From the NCBI RefSeq assembly GCF_023299985.1, contig NZ_JALZVX010000225.1:1-32805 (forward strand): 32,805 nucleotides of DNA, given 5' to 3'. The notes beneath the pieces are model-generated. The model was not told where the DNA came from and made no database searches. It saw only the letters and a list, made by a program, of their open reading frames with translations. Below are positions 9,790 through 19,969 of the stretch, in pieces (the stretch's first letter is position 1; the number at the start of each line of letters is the position of its first letter). The position numbers were made by a program, and so were the translations under genes. Origin of the DNA: Lacinutrix sp. GTDB taxonomy: Bacteria > Bacteroidota > Bacteroidia > Flavobacteriales > Flavobacteriaceae.

Positions 9790-10953
9790 TTAATTTCTCT
9801 TAAAAAGCCAAATCAAATACAGATACCTCACAGCTAATGCAATTAATAAAGGAATAAGTGCATACGCATACATTTGAACACCAATAAACCAATGAAGCGT
9901 CATAAGGCACAACATAATAATAAGTAGTTTAAGATAGCCTATAAACCAGTGTTTAGGTGTTTTTTTGTAAACTTGAAAAAGACCTATTAAACTAATTGGG
10001 CAAGCCCAAAGTAAATTGTAATTATACGCTGTAGCAGAATGGTCTGTAGCAAACCAAAGTAAAAATAAGAGTAAGCCAATAGCTCCTGTTACACTAAAAA
10101 TAAATAGGTCTAACCACTTTGAGCGTTTACTTTTTTTGTTGTCATTATAAGTGATAAATATTATAATTAAACTTAAAATTGAAAATATAAAAAAAGGACT
10201 CGTAAAAAAGTTGTCTTTTTTAAAATCACCATCCTGAGCATAGATTATTTTAGATTCTTTTACCAATGGTTTTTTAGAATTTTTAAAAGAAGCATCTTCA
10301 AAAAATAAAAAGATATTTTCTGGTAAAAACATGTACTCTCTTGGGCTTGCTTTTTTATCAATTACAGAACCTAAAGCAATATCAATACCAAAACTTCCCC
10401 AAGAATTCCAATATAAATTATTTTGAATAAGTGTTCTAAACGTTTCTTCTTTATAAACTTCGGGTGTTTTATATTCAATATTACTTTTTAAAATTGTTTC
10501 TGTAACATCACGCATTTTGGTGGCGCAGTTGTCGTAAAAAAAATCATAGAGATAAGCTCTGTTTTCTGGTTTGTAGTTATTTGCTAAATAATTTATGATT
10601 GCTCCTTTTTGTTCTTGACTTAAATTAAGAACTTGCTCTTTTATGGTTCTATTTTGCTGCTTGTAAAATCTAATAATATCTTTAGATTTTGCTGCTCCCA
10701 TTAAATATTTTAGTTTGCCTTTAGCAAAATTGGTATAGAAATTTGGGTCTTCAAAATTATATCTTCCGTAATCGTAAACTACATCAAGGTATTCATTTTT
10801 TACCCTAAAGCCATTATGCCCAAAACTATCGTTTAATAAATTTCCGGGTCCAATAGTTATAATACTAATTTCGGTATTATTTGTTAGCTGTGGTACTTGA
10901 GAAAATGAAAAGAAGAAAGAGAGTAGGAGTGAATTGAGTAAAAAATTTTTCAT
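9790..10953 (-). CDS. DUF4105 / Lnb N-terminal periplasmic domain-like membrane protein
   Basis: Signal peptide, FGHNGFRV and YDFFYDNCATKMRD (His/Cys motifs typical of DUF4105), C-terminal TM segments. Confidence 0.75.
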   Translation of the reverse strand: MKNFLLNSLLLSFFFSFSQVPQLTNNTEISIITIGPGNLLNDSFGHNGFRVKNEYLDVVYDYGRYNFEDPNFYTNFAKGKLKYLMGAAKSKDIIRFYKQQNRTIKEQVLNLSQEQKGAIINYLANNYKPENRAYLYDFFYDNCATKMRDVTETILKSNIEYKTPEVYKEETFRTLIQNNLYWNSWGSFGIDIALGSVIDKKASPREYMFLPENIFLFFEDASFKNSKKPLVKESKIIYAQDGDFKKDNFFTSPFFIFSILSLIIIFITYNDNKKSKRSKWLDLFIFSVTGAIGLLLFLLWFATDHSATAYNYNLLWACPISLIGLFQVYKKTPKHWFIGYLKLLIIMLCLMTLHWFIGVQMYAYALIPLLIALAVRYLYLIWLFKRN

Positions 10954-10965
10954 AAAAAACTCATT

Positions 10966-12036
10966 TTATCTAAAAGCACTAAAGTCTAGTTTTAAAGAAA
11001 ATACATTAGAGTACAAAGCTACACTTTGGTCACCAATATCTGTAAATGCATAATCTACTTGAATACCTTTGTATTTAAAACCGACGCCAAAACTTGGTTG
11101 AAAACTAACGCTTTCAGAATTATCAATTTGTAATTCATTTTGAAAATTACCAACACCAGTTCTTAAATAAATCATATCTATATAACCAAACTCAAACCCT
11201 AAAGCAGGATTTACACTGGCAAAGCTAGTAGAAACAATATCATTATTTTGTTCGAAACGCACATTTAAATCGAATGCTGCTTTTAAGCTATAATCGTAAT
11301 GAAAAACATAATTTTTAGAAATACCTATTTGCAATTTTGGTATTGTAATTTCTGAAGTTTCTGGTAACTCTTGGTTTTGCCCTTCTACAGCACCTTGAAC
11401 TCTAGCAAAGGCTTCTTCATCAAAACTCCAAGAATTAATAGTTGTAGTAATATCACGAGCCATTAATCCAAATTTCCAATTATTCTGACTTTCAAATTGA
11501 ATACCAGCATCAAAACCAAATCCCCAAGAATTAGCAAAATCACCAATAATACGACGGACTACTTTTGCGTTTATACCATAATTTAAGCCTTGAACAGGTA
11601 ATCTTCTTGAATAAGAAAACGTAAAACCATAATCTGCGGTCGAGAATAAGCTAACTCTGTCGAAATTAACATTTCCTTGATCGTCTATAAGTTGTGTGGT
11701 GTCTAAAATATCATCTACAGCAAAACGAATTAACGAAATTCCAATAGCGCTTCTATCGTCTATAGGCATTGCAAAAGCGGCATAATCGTAATTAGCGATA
11801 TTAGCAAAGTAACTAGAATGCATTAAAGCAAGCTGGTTGTCTTCAACATTTACTAATCCTGCAGGATTCCAGTAGCCTGCATTAACATCGTTAGAGGTAG
11901 CAGATACAGCATTACTCATGCCTAAAGCAGCAGCATCAACACCAATATTCAAGAATTCGTTAGAATATTTGGTTTGACTGTATAATGAAAGCGAAACTAT
12001 AGTTAGCGCAAGTGTTAATTGTAATCTCAAGTGCAA
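10966..12036 (-). CDS. PorV/PorQ family outer membrane protein
   Basis: FLNIGVDAAALGMSNAVSATSNDVNAGYWNPAGLVN, beta-barrel-like repeats, signal peptide. Confidence 0.85.
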   Translation of the reverse strand: MHLRLQLTLALTIVSLSLYSQTKYSNEFLNIGVDAAALGMSNAVSATSNDVNAGYWNPAGLVNVEDNQLALMHSSYFANIANYDYAAFAMPIDDRSAIGISLIRFAVDDILDTTQLIDDQGNVNFDRVSLFSTADYGFTFSYSRRLPVQGLNYGINAKVVRRIIGDFANSWGFGFDAGIQFESQNNWKFGLMARDITTTINSWSFDEEAFARVQGAVEGQNQELPETSEITIPKLQIGISKNYVFHYDYSLKAAFDLNVRFEQNNDIVSTSFASVNPALGFEFGYIDMIYLRTGVGNFQNELQIDNSESVSFQPSFGVGFKYKGIQVDYAFTDIGDQSVALYSNVFSLKLDFSAFR

Positions 12037-12173
12037 TTTTTTTACAAAGATGATAATAATTTTTCTTATATATCAAACTTAAAATCAATTAGTATATTGT
12101 GTAAAGTTCTTTTAAAATTACTCTAAGTACTTTTTAAACGGAATACTTTATTATTTTTACAAAAAACTAACCA

Positions 12174-12920
12174 ATGCAAATTAAAAAAAATATTCCAAAT
12201 TTTGTAACGCTATTAAATCTGTTATGCGGAAGTATAGCCGTTTTATTTGCAGTAAAAGGCTTTCTTGTAACAGCAGCATTGTTTGTTTTTTTAGGTATAT
12301 TCTTTGATTTTTTCGATGGTCTTTTGGCACGTAAGCTAAATGTGCAAAGTGAACTAGGTTTACAGTTAGACTCTCTAGCAGATATGGTAACTAGCGGATT
12401 AGTACCTGGAATTGTACTTTACAAGCTAATTGAAAGCGCTGTAGATGCGCCACCAATGGCTGCATCTAATGAATGGTCTTTACATTGGTCTGGTTTTTCT
12501 ATGGCTTTTATTCCAATTATTGGTTTGTTTGTAACTTTGGCTTCTGCTTATAGGCTAGCAAAATTTAACATCGACATAGACCAACAAACCTATTTTAAGG
12601 GCTTACCAACACCAGCAAATACATTACTAATTATGGCGTTGCCATTGATAATGGAATTTCAACATAACGATGCTATTAATGTCATTATATTAAACCAATG
12701 GTTTTTAATTGGGCTTACCATTTTAAGTTGCTATTTATTAAATTCAAGTATAAAATTATTCGCATTAAAATTTAAAGACTATAGTTTTAAAAATAATGCA
12801 ATGCGTTATATTTTTATTATACTAAGTTTGGTGTTGTTAATTGTGCTTCATTTCGCAGCAATACCAGTAGTTATATTATTATACATTTTACTCTCTTTAA
12901 TTCAAAATAAACAAAACTAA
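12174..12920 (+). CDS. pssA: CDP-alcohol phosphatidyltransferase, probable phosphatidylserine synthase
   Basis: FFDFFDGLLARKLNVQSELGLQLDSLADMVTSGLVPG = DG..AR...D..D motif. Confidence 0.88.
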   Translation: MQIKKNIPNFVTLLNLLCGSIAVLFAVKGFLVTAALFVFLGIFFDFFDGLLARKLNVQSELGLQLDSLADMVTSGLVPGIVLYKLIESAVDAPPMAASNEWSLHWSGFSMAFIPIIGLFVTLASAYRLAKFNIDIDQQTYFKGLPTPANTLLIMALPLIMEFQHNDAINVIILNQWFLIGLTILSCYLLNSSIKLFALKFKDYSFKNNAMRYIFIILSLVLLIVLHFAAIPVVILLYILLSLIQNKQN

Positions 12921-13726
12921 TGTTAGAAATTATTTTCACACTATTAATGCTTGTGGCTTTACAAGCCGTTTTAGGTTTCGATAACCTATTATACATTTCT
13001 TTAGAATCTAAAAAAGCACCAGAAGCATCACAAAAAGGAGTCCGTAAAAAAGGAATATTAATTGCTATAGTTTTAAGAATTGTACTACTATTTGTGCTAG
13101 TTAGAATTATTGGTTTTTTTCAAGAGCCTTTTTCTTGGTTAACTGGCGAAATAGAAAATGTAGTAAAGTTTGCTTTTAATGGACACAGTATTATTGTTCT
13201 AATTGGAGGCGCTTTTATTATCTATACTGCTATTAAAGAAATTTGGCACATGATTGGAAAGGACGACCTTGCGCATGATGCTGAAGGAGGTGCTAAACGG
13301 TCAAAATCTGAAAACGCTGTAATTACAAGTATTGTGATTATGAATTTAGTATTCTCATTCGATTCTATTTTGGCAGCAATTGGTTTAACTAGCGAAATTG
13401 AGAACACAACTACTGCATTTATAGTCATGGCAATTGCTATTGTAGCTAGTGGATTATTAATGCTTTTAATGGCAGATAAAATCTCGGTATTTCTTGCAAA
13501 AAATAGAATGTACGAGGTTTTAGGTCTCTTTATCTTATTTATTGTTGGTATTATGTTGGTAACCGAAGGTGGACATCTAGCACATTTAAAGCTATTTGGA
13601 AATGAAATTGTACCAATGAGTAAAACAACTTTTTACTTTGTAATCGCTATACTTGTGGTTGTAGATATTGTACAGGGTCGATACCAGAAAAAACTGTTAA
13701 GAGAAAATAATACTTCAAAAAAATAA
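12920..13726 (+). CDS. TerC family integral membrane protein
   Basis: VALQAVLGFDNLLYISL and MNLVFSFDSILAAIGL (acidic TM motifs of TerC/Alx). Confidence 0.9.
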   Translation: MLEIIFTLLMLVALQAVLGFDNLLYISLESKKAPEASQKGVRKKGILIAIVLRIVLLFVLVRIIGFFQEPFSWLTGEIENVVKFAFNGHSIIVLIGGAFIIYTAIKEIWHMIGKDDLAHDAEGGAKRSKSENAVITSIVIMNLVFSFDSILAAIGLTSEIENTTTAFIVMAIAIVASGLLMLLMADKISVFLAKNRMYEVLGLFILFIVGIMLVTEGGHLAHLKLFGNEIVPMSKTTFYFVIAILVVVDIVQGRYQKKLLRENNTSKK

Positions 13727-13748
13727 CAATCTAAACGCTATTAATTAT

Positions 13749-14345
13749 ATGAAAGACTTAAAATTCCCATTACACTTTAGTTTTAATATTGGTACATTAT
13801 CTAACGACTTTACAGCCAAAGATGCAGAAGGAAAAACTGTAGCTTATGTAAAACAGAAAATGTTTAAACTTAAAGAGGCAATAACCATATACTCAGATAC
13901 TACTAAAACCAAAGTAGATTATACTATTGCTGCTAATAAGTGGTTAGATTTTTCTGCAGCTTATGGGTTTAAAGATGCACAAGGCAATAATCTTGGAAAA
14001 GTAGCTAGAAAAGGCTGGACTTCCATTTGGAAAGCAAATTACGAGATTATAGACCAACAAGATAAATTACAATACCGTGTAAGCGAAGCAAATCCTTGGG
14101 TAAAAGTATTAGATTCTATGCTTGGCGAAATACCAATTTTAGGTTTCTTTACTGGTTATTTTTTTCACCCAACTTATAATGTTACTAATTTAAGAGATGA
14201 AGTTATTGTAAAGCTTAAAAAAGAGCCTTCTTTTTTTGGTAAAGAGTTTAAAGTAGAATTGATTAAACCAATAGATAATGACGACGACGATCGTATTATG
14301 CTTGGTTTAATGATGATGGTATTGTTGGAAAGACGAAGAGGATAA
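13749..14345 (+). CDS. LURP-one-related (tubby-like) family protein
   Basis: Alternating beta-strand pattern, YVKQKMFKLKEAITIYSDTTK and ARKGWTSIWKANYEI resemble the LOR family. Confidence 0.55.
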   Translation: MKDLKFPLHFSFNIGTLSNDFTAKDAEGKTVAYVKQKMFKLKEAITIYSDTTKTKVDYTIAANKWLDFSAAYGFKDAQGNNLGKVARKGWTSIWKANYEIIDQQDKLQYRVSEANPWVKVLDSMLGEIPILGFFTGYFFHPTYNVTNLRDEVIVKLKKEPSFFGKEFKVELIKPIDNDDDDRIMLGLMMMVLLERRRG

Positions 14346-14396
14346 TGTTTTAAGAAATCTAATATTTTGTTGCCAACATTTTAAGAGATTAATTAT

Positions 14397-15164
14397 ATGA
14401 TGACATTTAAAAATTTAGAATACATTTCTATTGAAAATCAAACCACTAGTTTTCCAAAACATTTTCATGAAACGTTTTGCATCTCTTTAATACATAAAGG
14501 TGTAGAGCAAATAGATTTTGAAAACCAAAGTCTTTTTAGTGAAGCAGGCACTATTTCTATAACAAATCCTTTCGAGGTACATTCAAATCCTTTAATAAAC
14601 AGCAGTTCTTATTTAAAGTTTGATACTATTTACATCCCAAACGAAATAATGCAATTTGTATTAAACGGTAAAACTATTAAATTTATTAACAGAAAAATTG
14701 AAAATAAAAAAGCCAATCGACTATTTATAAAACTTAAAAACGCAATAGATAGTAAAATAGTAGAACGTATTGAAACTACATTATTACAATTTGTAAACTG
14801 CTTAAAAGATTACTCTCAAGAAAATGAACATGATTTTTACGAATTAAATTTAGATGATTTCAAACCTATAAATAGTTATATAGAAAATCATATTTGTGAA
14901 AAATTTAATTTAGATGAATTATCTCAACTAGCTAACATTAATAAATTTGGTTTCACTAAAAAATTTAAGTTTGCCACAGGTATGACACCAATGAATTATA
15001 TATTAATGAAGAAAGTTTTTTCTAGTAAAAGTTTAATAACGAGCGATGCTCAACTTACCGAAATAGCCTATCAATATAATTTTACAGACATGGCGCATTA
15101 TTCTAAAACATTTAAACGGTTTATAGGAATTTCTCCAAAAAAGTATCAAGATAGTCTTCTGTAA
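14397..15164 (+). CDS. AraC family transcriptional regulator
   Basis: N-terminal cupin-like FPKHFHETFCISLIHKG; C-terminal HTH FNLDELSQLANINKFGFTKKFKFATGMTPMNYILMKKV...FTDMAHYSKTFKRFIGISPKKY. Confidence 0.92.
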   Translation: MMTFKNLEYISIENQTTSFPKHFHETFCISLIHKGVEQIDFENQSLFSEAGTISITNPFEVHSNPLINSSSYLKFDTIYIPNEIMQFVLNGKTIKFINRKIENKKANRLFIKLKNAIDSKIVERIETTLLQFVNCLKDYSQENEHDFYELNLDDFKPINSYIENHICEKFNLDELSQLANINKFGFTKKFKFATGMTPMNYILMKKVFSSKSLITSDAQLTEIAYQYNFTDMAHYSKTFKRFIGISPKKYQDSLL

Positions 15165-15214
15165 GGAAAAGAGTAAATACCAATATTATACAAGTTGTTA
15201 ATTGTTTTCGATGC

Positions 15215-15222
15215 TATATTTG
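15215..15222 (+). promoter_or_regulatory. Putative -7 box TATATTTG for the S41 peptidase gene
   Basis: Perfect TAnnTTTG 17 nt before ATG 15240, with TTG at 15195-15197; lies inside the longest-ORF call. Confidence 0.5.
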
Positions 15223-15239
15223 AAAAAAACAATTTCAAA

Positions 15240-16727
15240 ATGAATAAAATAGCTCTACTATTATTAATTATTTGCTCTTTATGCTTTAACGTTTCATTTA
15301 GTCAAAACTTTGGCGATTTCCCAAATATTGAGAAACAAAAACTACACAACGATTTAGAGATTCTCTATCAAGGACTGAATAAGTTCCACTCTGGAATGTA
15401 TTGGTATACATCAAAAGACAGTGTAGATAATGCTTTTAAAAAAGTAAAAGCACAAATAAATAAAGATATTAATGTACTTGAATTTCATAAACTTATTGCG
15501 CCTTTAGTAGCACTTTCAAAAGAAGATCATACAGATATATTTTTACCAAAAGCCGTAAAAGAAAAAATGACCAAAGAGTCTACTTTTATTCCTTTAACTT
15601 TTGTTTTTCTTGGCACAAAATTATATTGTGTCAAAAACGGTTCAAATGATCAAGATTTGAGTATTCAAGGAAAAGAAATTGAATTAATAAATAATGAGAA
15701 ACCTATTGATATTGTAGAGAAAATAGGAAATTTATTTGCTTCAGATGGCTATATAAAAACATCTAAATACAGTGATTTAGAAGGGTTCAATTTCTCTAAA
15801 TATTATTTCTATTATTATGGAAATACTAAAGAAGTAAGTATTAAATTTAAAACATTAGATAACCCAATAGTTTTTAAATCTTTAAAAATTGAAAATGTAA
15901 ACAAGCATTTGCGTTCAAGAAATAAAAAGAACAAAGAAAACAAAGAAAAGGATTTATTAGAATTTAAAATAATAAATAAAACAACTGCTTATTTGGGACT
16001 TCATTCTTTTTCTAGCTCAGATATAGAAGAAGAAACTAAAGAAAAGAGTTTAGATGTTTTTTTAGAACATAGTTTCAAATCAATTTCAGATAATAACATT
16101 ACAAATCTAATAATTGATGTAAGTGAAAATACAGGAGGTACTGAAGGTAACGAAGGCATTGTTTATTCGTACTTAGGTGACAATTATCAAAAATACAAGA
16201 AAGTTAGAGCGAAAACTCAAAAAGCGGTTCTAGATAATGGTATAGATAAGCCAATAACACTAAAAACATTTGGATTTTTAGAAAGAACATTTCTAAATAA
16301 ACAAATGCCAGATGGCTCTTTAGAAAGAAGAGAATGGCCTGGATATGGTTTAATGGCATATAAAAAAGAGCCTAAAAACAAATTTTCAGGAAAAGTATAT
16401 GTTATTATTAGCCCAAAAACATATTCTGGAGGAAGCGAGTTTAGTAATATGGCGTATTCAAATAATAAAGGAATTTTTGTTGGACAAGAAACTGGAGGTG
16501 GCTATTTTGGAAATACTAGCGGTTATGGTCAAGAACTTATTTTGCCAAACTCAAAAATTGAAATAAACATTCCGGCATTACAATTTATTATGAATGTTGA
16601 GCAAAAACTTCCGTTTGGAAGAGGCGTAATTCCAAACCATACAGTCATATCAACTTTTGATCAGTATTTGAATAATATTAACGCACCTTTAGAATACATT
16701 CTAGAAAAAATTAGAAATGAAAAATAA
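15240..16727 (+). CDS. S41 family peptidase, secreted
   Basis: Signal peptide MNKIALLLLIICSLCFNVSFSQ starts at ATG 15240; catalytic-type SPKTYSGGSEFSNMAY; tail-specific protease-like fold. Confidence 0.85.
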   Translation: MNKIALLLLIICSLCFNVSFSQNFGDFPNIEKQKLHNDLEILYQGLNKFHSGMYWYTSKDSVDNAFKKVKAQINKDINVLEFHKLIAPLVALSKEDHTDIFLPKAVKEKMTKESTFIPLTFVFLGTKLYCVKNGSNDQDLSIQGKEIELINNEKPIDIVEKIGNLFASDGYIKTSKYSDLEGFNFSKYYFYYYGNTKEVSIKFKTLDNPIVFKSLKIENVNKHLRSRNKKNKENKEKDLLEFKIINKTTAYLGLHSFSSSDIEEETKEKSLDVFLEHSFKSISDNNITNLIIDVSENTGGTEGNEGIVYSYLGDNYQKYKKVRAKTQKAVLDNGIDKPITLKTFGFLERTFLNKQMPDGSLERREWPGYGLMAYKKEPKNKFSGKVYVIISPKTYSGGSEFSNMAYSNNKGIFVGQETGGGYFGNTSGYGQELILPNSKIEINIPALQFIMNVEQKLPFGRGVIPNHTVISTFDQYLNNINAPLEYILEKIRNEK

Positions 16728-16814
16728 CTTTCTAAAATAATGAGACTTTAAAATTAATTAAAGAACAATAATGTATTTGTTTAAAAAAGTGAGGCAACAC
16801 TATGTAGTTTAGGT

Positions 16815-17555
16815 TTAAAAATCAAGCTTAGTCTTACGCAATTCAAAATTCTGACCTAAATATACTTTACGTACCATTTCGTCTGCGGCAAGTTCTTCCG
16901 GCTCACCAGCTTTAAGAATGCCACCTTCAAACATAAGATATGTTCTATCTGTAATAGCTAGTGTTTCTTGTACGTTGTGATCTGTAATAAGAATACCAAT
17001 GTCTTTTTTTGCAAGTCGTGCAATAATACGTTGGATATCTTCAACAGCAACAGGATCTACACCAGCAAAAGGTTCATCTAACAAAATAAAGTTAGGATCT
17101 GTTGCTAAAGCGCGCGCAATTTCTGTTCTTCTACGTTCACCACCAGACAATAAATCGCCACGACTTTTTCTAATATGACCTAAACTAAATTCATCAATAA
17201 GCGATTCCATTTTATGTAATTGCTCTTTTTTACTCAGTTTAGTTAGTTGTAAAACACTTAAAATATTATCTTCAATACTTAATTTTCTAAAAACCGAAGC
17301 TTCCTGTGCTAAATAGCCAATACCATTTTGAGCACGCTTATACATTGGGTATTTAGTAATGTCTGTACCTTCTAAAAATATATTTCCGCCATTAGGTTTT
17401 ATTAAGCCAACAATCATATAAAAAGACGTTGTTTTTCCTGCACCATTAGGTCCAAGTAATCCAACAATTTCTCCAGTATTTACTTCTAGAGAAACGTCTT
17501 TTACAACTTTTCGTCCGCTGTAGGACTTCATTAAATGTTCGGCTTTTAATTTCAT
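16815..17555 (-). CDS. lptB: LPS export ABC transporter ATP-binding protein LptB
   Basis: Walker [59 protein letters not shown]. Confidence 0.95.
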   Translation of the reverse strand: MKLKAEHLMKSYSGRKVVKDVSLEVNTGEIVGLLGPNGAGKTTSFYMIVGLIKPNGGNIFLEGTDITKYPMYKRAQNGIGYLAQEASVFRKLSIEDNILSVLQLTKLSKKEQLHKMESLIDEFSLGHIRKSRGDLLSGGERRRTEIARALATDPNFILLDEPFAGVDPVAVEDIQRIIARLAKKDIGILITDHNVQETLAITDRTYLMFEGGILKAGEPEELAADEMVRKVYLGQNFELRKTKLDF

Positions 17556-17622
17556 AAGTTGACGTTTATATTTTATAAAAGTACTAAACTAGCAGTAATC
17601 TTAAATTTAGTTTAGCTAAAGT

Positions 17623-17970
17623 TTAACTTTGTGATTCTAGCGCATCCCAATACTCATAGGCTTTCCTTAAGTGAGGTATAACAATTGTACCACCAACTAA
17701 AGTTGCAATACTAAGTGTTTCTACTACTTTTTCTTTAGACAATCCAGCCTTATAACAAGACTCTAAGTGGTATTTTATACAATCGTCGCAACGTAAAACG
17801 GTAGAAGCTACTAAGCCTAAAAGCTCTTTTGTAGCAACATCTAATGCACCTTCTGCAAACGCATTTGTATCTAAATTAAAAATACGTTTTATAACTTTAT
17901 TATTATCTGCTAATATTTTATCGTTCATTTTTGTACGATAATCATTGAATTCTTTAACTGACTCTGACAT
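17623..17970 (-). CDS. Carboxymuconolactone decarboxylase/AhpD-like family protein
   Basis: ELLGLVASTVLRCDDCIKYHLESCYKAGLSKEKVVETL (CxxC...H motif). Confidence 0.9.
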   Translation of the reverse strand: MSESVKEFNDYRTKMNDKILADNNKVIKRIFNLDTNAFAEGALDVATKELLGLVASTVLRCDDCIKYHLESCYKAGLSKEKVVETLSIATLVGGTIVIPHLRKAYEYWDALESQS

Positions 17971-18790
17971 CTTTTTTTTGTTTCTTTTTCTGATTTTTAA
18001 CTACAACTCTAGATATAAAAATACTAACCTGATATAATATAAGTATTGGTATAGCTACAATAATTTGGCTGGCAATATCTGGAGGTGTTATAATTGCAGA
18101 AAGTATAAGCACAATTACAAGTGCAAACTTTCGGTATTTTTTTAATATTTCTGGTGTTACCAAACCTATTTTAGTTAAAAAGTAAACCACAATAGGAAGC
18201 TCGAAAACAAAGCCAGATGCTAGTGATGATGAGCGAATTAAGGAAATGTACGAGCTAATATCTATTTCGTTTAAAATCTCTGAACTTACTATATAGTTTG
18301 CAAGAAAATTAATAGATAAAGGAATAACTATAAAGTAGCCAAAAAGCACACCTATAAAAAAGAGTAGAGACGAAATAACTATAAAACCTCTAGAGGTTTT
18401 ACGCTCGTTAGCTTTCATTCCTGGACTTATAAAGTGCCAAAGTTGATACGTTATGTAAGGGAAAGCTATAATAAAACCAGCATAAATAGAGGTCCAAATA
18501 TGAGCAGAAAATTGTCCTGCCATAGTCCTGTTTTGAATAATAAAAGGAAATTCTGCTTGACAGAATGTAGTATCTTCAATACCAAAAAAATTAGACATAT
18601 TGCATAACCATTGATAGGTTGGAAACGTCATTTTTTTTGGCCACATTATAATGTTATCAAAAATAAAAGTACCAAAAATAAAGGCAACAGTACCACAAAT
18701 AAGTATGGCTACAAATATTCTAATTAAATGCCACCTTAAATCTTCGAGATGATCCAAAAACGACATGCTATTTACATCTGTTTTTATCAT
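17954..18790 (-). CDS. tatC: Sec-independent protein translocase TatC
   Basis: SFLDHLEDLRWHLIRI N-terminus, ASGFVFELPIVVYFL, TPPDIASQIIVAIPILILYQVSI. Confidence 0.95.
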   Translation of the reverse strand: MIKTDVNSMSFLDHLEDLRWHLIRIFVAILICGTVAFIFGTFIFDNIIMWPKKMTFPTYQWLCNMSNFFGIEDTTFCQAEFPFIIQNRTMAGQFSAHIWTSIYAGFIIAFPYITYQLWHFISPGMKANERKTSRGFIVISSLLFFIGVLFGYFIVIPLSINFLANYIVSSEILNEIDISSYISLIRSSSLASGFVFELPIVVYFLTKIGLVTPEILKKYRKFALVIVLILSAIITPPDIASQIIVAIPILILYQVSIFISRVVVKNQKKKQKKDVRVS

Positions 18791-19755
18791 TAAATAATAC
18801 CTTCTTTAATTAAATTGTGTATGTGTACAACGCCTGCATAATTACCATTGTTTTCTACCAGTAATTGAGAAATACCATTGGTTTCCATAAGTTCCATAGC
18901 ATCTACAGCCATAGCTTCTTCATTTATGGTTTTAGGGTTGCTGCTCATTATATCTTTAGCAGTTAAACCTATAAAGTTATCTACTTTGGTAAGCATACGT
19001 CTTAAATCTCCATCTGTAATAATACCAACAATTTTTTTGTTTTCTACAACAGCAGTAACGCCAAGCATACTTTCGGAAATCTCAATAATTACTTTTTTTA
19101 CATCTGTATCTATCTGTACTTGTGGTTTATTATTTACCGAAGATAAATCCTGCACACGTAAATATAATTTTTTACCTAAAGCACCACCAGGATGGTATTT
19201 TGCAAAATCTTTACTCGAGAAACCACGTATTTCAAGCAAACAAACAGCAAGTGCATCACCTATTACTAGTTGCGCAGTAGTACTTGTAGTAGGTGCCAAG
19301 TTATTAGGGCAAGCCTCTTTGGCAACAAAAGCATTTAATACATAATCTGCTTGTGTACCTAAAAAAGAGTCTTTGTTGCCTGTTATGGCAATCATTTTAT
19401 TTTTTGCGTTTTTTATTAAAGGAACCAACACTTTTATTTCTGGAGTATTTCCACTTTTAGAAATACAAATAACAACATCATCTTCTAGTATTAAACCTAG
19501 ATCTCCATGTATGGCATCTGCAGCATGCATAAAAACGGCAGGTGTTCCTGTAGAATTCATTGTAGCTACAATTTTTGTAGCTATAATAGCGCTTTTGCCA
19601 ATTCCAGTAATTATTACTCGACCTTTAGATTTGTATATAAGTTGTACAGCATCAGCAAAATCGTCATCAATTAAAGTCGCTAAATTACTAATAGAAGCAC
19701 TCTCTAATGCTATCGTTTCTTTGGCGATTTTTAGTATGGAATCTTTAGTATTCAA
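18790..19755 (-). CDS. kdsD: KpsF/GutQ family arabinose-5-phosphate isomerase
   Basis: SIS domain VIITGIGKSAIIATKIVATMNSTGTPAVFMHAADAIHGDLG plus two C-terminal CBS repeats. Confidence 0.95.
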   Translation of the reverse strand: MNTKDSILKIAKETIALESASISNLATLIDDDFADAVQLIYKSKGRVIITGIGKSAIIATKIVATMNSTGTPAVFMHAADAIHGDLGLILEDDVVICISKSGNTPEIKVLVPLIKNAKNKMIAITGNKDSFLGTQADYVLNAFVAKEACPNNLAPTTSTTAQLVIGDALAVCLLEIRGFSSKDFAKYHPGGALGKKLYLRVQDLSSVNNKPQVQIDTDVKKVIIEISESMLGVTAVVENKKIVGIITDGDLRRMLTKVDNFIGLTAKDIMSSNPKTINEEAMAVDAMELMETNGISQLLVENNGNYAGVVHIHNLIKEGII

Positions 19756-19969
19756 AATATATCATTTTAAGATTAGGTAGCAATTGAAAAGATTTTGTTA
19801 TCTTTAAATATTACATAAAATAACTTCGATTTTGTGATTGTTGATAATCCTGACAAATTTAGCGAAAAATTAAAAGTAAATCTTTAATTATTCTTACTAA
19901 TAGTGTCGATTTTAGAAGTTATTCTATCTAAACTAAATTGTGTAAATAATTAATCGCTTAATATAAACA

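Noticed and set aside
12920-13748. yybP-ykoY-type riboswitch expected upstream of some TerC/Alx genes
   Set aside because: TerC start overlaps the end of the pssA-like gene, leaving no leader for a riboswitch.
18878-19345. 155-aa plus-strand ORF antisense to kdsD (and 19373-19780, 135 aa)
   Set aside because: Fully antisense to a well-supported CDS; low-complexity hydrophobic composition expected from the opposite strand of AT-rich coding DNA.
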